Shown in pieces: positions 5,245 to 6,089 of a DNA stretch of 6,089 bases. The translations under genes and the position numbers were made by a program. This stretch comes from Xanthobacteraceae bacterium. GTDB taxonomy: Bacteria > Pseudomonadota > Alphaproteobacteria > Rhizobiales > Xanthobacteraceae. How positions within the stretch are numbered: the stretch's first letter is position 1; every line of letters starts with the position of its first letter. The notes below the pieces were generated by a model, which saw only the letters and a program-made list of their open reading frames with translations, was not told the DNA's origin and searched no databases. The DNA lies in contig JASHWN010000326.1 in assembly GCA_030044035.1 (NCBI GenBank), positions 1 through 6,089 of the forward strand, in the 5' to 3' direction.

Positions 5245-6089
5245 ACGGCCACGGCGTCGCGCTGCGCGTTGTCGACTGCGGCAAGACCTTTGCCGACGGC
5301 ACGCGGGCGCTGGCCCCGGTCACGCTCGAGGTCGGGCGCGGCGAAACCGCGGTGCTGCTCGGCCCGTCGGGCTGCGGCAAGACCACGCTCCTTCGCATCA
5401 TTGCCGGTCTCGAAACGCCGGACGCCGGCGGCCGCGTGCTGTTCGGCGACACCGACGTCACCGGCGTGCCGATCGAACGGCGCAACGTCGGCATGGTGTT
5501 TCAATCCTACGCGTTGTTTCCGAACATGAACGTGGCCGACAATATCGGCTACGGCCTCAAAGTCCGCGGCATGGGCGAAGCCGAGCGCAAGGCGCGCGTC
5601 GCCGCTCTGGTCGCGCTGACCGGCATCGAAGGTTTAGCACACCGCCGCGTCGATCAATTATCCGGCGGCCAGCGGCAGCGCGTGGCGCTGGCGCGCGCCG
5701 TCGCGGTGCAGCCGAGCGTGCTGCTGCTCGACGAGCCGCTCACCGCGCTGGACGCGGCGTTGCGCGAACGGCTGCGCGGCGAACTCAACCGGCTGTTAAG
5801 AAAACTCGGCATCACCACGATCTATGTCACGCACGATCAGGCCGAGGCGATGGCGCTCGGCGACCGCATCGTGGTGATGCGCAAGGGCGAGATCGCCCAG
5901 ATCGGCACACCGCGCGCCGTCTACTTTGCGCCGGAGAACCGTTTCGTGGCGGAGTTCGTCGGCGCCGCCAACCTCATCGAAGCGGCCTGCAACGGCGCGA
6001 CGCTCGTGCTTCCCGGTGGCACGCTGCCGGTCGCCAACGGTGCAATCCACGGCCCGGCGATCGCCATGATACGGCCGGAAGCGATCAAC
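5241..6089 (+). CDS. ABC importer ATP-binding subunit (PotA/PhnT-like), 3' end cut off
   Basis: This is the cytoplasmic ATPase that powers the importer; 283 residues are visible, with no stop before the window edge. All nucleotide-binding motifs are intact: Walker A GPSGCGKTT (41-49), Q-loop Gln88 in VFQSYALFP, signature LSGGQ (140-144), Walker B LLLDEP (161-166), D-loop TALDA (168-172) and the switch His198 in VTHDQ. After IGTPRAVYFAPENRFVAEFVG (221-241) the protein enters a C-terminal TOBE-like domain (AANLIEA onward, then IRPEAI near the edge). In PotA, MalK and similar proteins this domain follows the ATPase core and can have a regulatory role. PotA, PhnT and FbpC relatives usually run to about 350 residues, so roughly 60-80 residues are missing. 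The start ATG overlaps the permease stop by four bases (ATGA) with only a weak G-rich Shine-Dalgarno, fitting coupled translation. The ATPase family is certain; the transported substrate is not. Confidence 0.96.
   Translation, partial: MNGHGVALRVVDCGKTFADGTRALAPVTLEVGRGETAVLLGPSGCGKTTLLRIIAGLETPDAGGRVLFGDTDVTGVPIERRNVGMVFQSYALFPNMNVADNIGYGLKVRGMGEAERKARVAALVALTGIEGLAHRRVDQLSGGQRQRVALARAVAVQPSVLLLDEPLTALDAALRERLRGELNRLLRKLGITTIYVTHDQAEAMALGDRIVVMRKGEIAQIGTPRAVYFAPENRFVAEFVGAANLIEAACNGATLVLPGGTLPVANGAIHGPAIAMIRPEAIN

Noticed and set aside
5269..5529. Plus-strand small ORF inside the ATPase gene
   Set aside because: It is a shifted frame of the Walker A region; the frame from 5241 carries every ABC ATPase motif without interruption.

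Overview
The window looks like ordinary chromosomal DNA of a GC-rich alphaproteobacterium. The coding regions strongly prefer G or C at the third codon position. The intergenic hairpins resemble dispersed palindromes I recall from Bradyrhizobium, Rhodopseudomonas and related Hyphomicrobiales, so a Bradyrhizobiaceae- or Xanthobacteraceae-like source is my best guess. It is not proven from this window.

Layout. At 1-1149 (+) lies the 3' part of a flavoprotein oxidoreductase of the berberine-bridge-enzyme-like (BBE/aclacinomycin-oxidase-like) family, cut by the left edge. A 274-base convergent gap follows, holding two short hairpins and one hairpin-forming repeat of about 104 bases. At 1424-2437 (-) is a complete periplasmic solute-binding protein of the TctC/Bug family, with no membrane partners in view. 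A divergent gap of 119 bases then leads to a (+) strand operon that runs off the right edge. It encodes a periplasmic substrate-binding protein (2557-3564), two inner-membrane permeases (3621-4436 and 4429-5244) and an ATPase (5241-6089, open at the 3' end). The last three genes overlap by 8 and 4 bases, which indicates one translationally coupled transcript.

How the genes work together. The four-gene operon is a complete ABC importer of the spermidine/putrescine - ferric iron - 2-aminoethylphosphonate superfamily: binding protein, two separate EAA-motif permeases and a PotA/PhnT-like ATPase with the start of a C-terminal TOBE domain. The substrate cannot be fixed from sequence alone. The Bug protein probably captures a carboxylate-type solute for a tripartite transporter encoded elsewhere. 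The flavoprotein has no visible functional tie to either uptake system.

I see no phage, transposase, CRISPR, toxin-antitoxin, tRNA or rRNA signal and no convincing new system. The points most worth a second look are the long hairpin repeat, the SBP-permease junction (hairpin plus an 18-codon ORF ending in an ATGA overlap), the CxxC and two further cysteines in the ABC binding protein, and the missing usable ribosome-binding site at the Bug gene.
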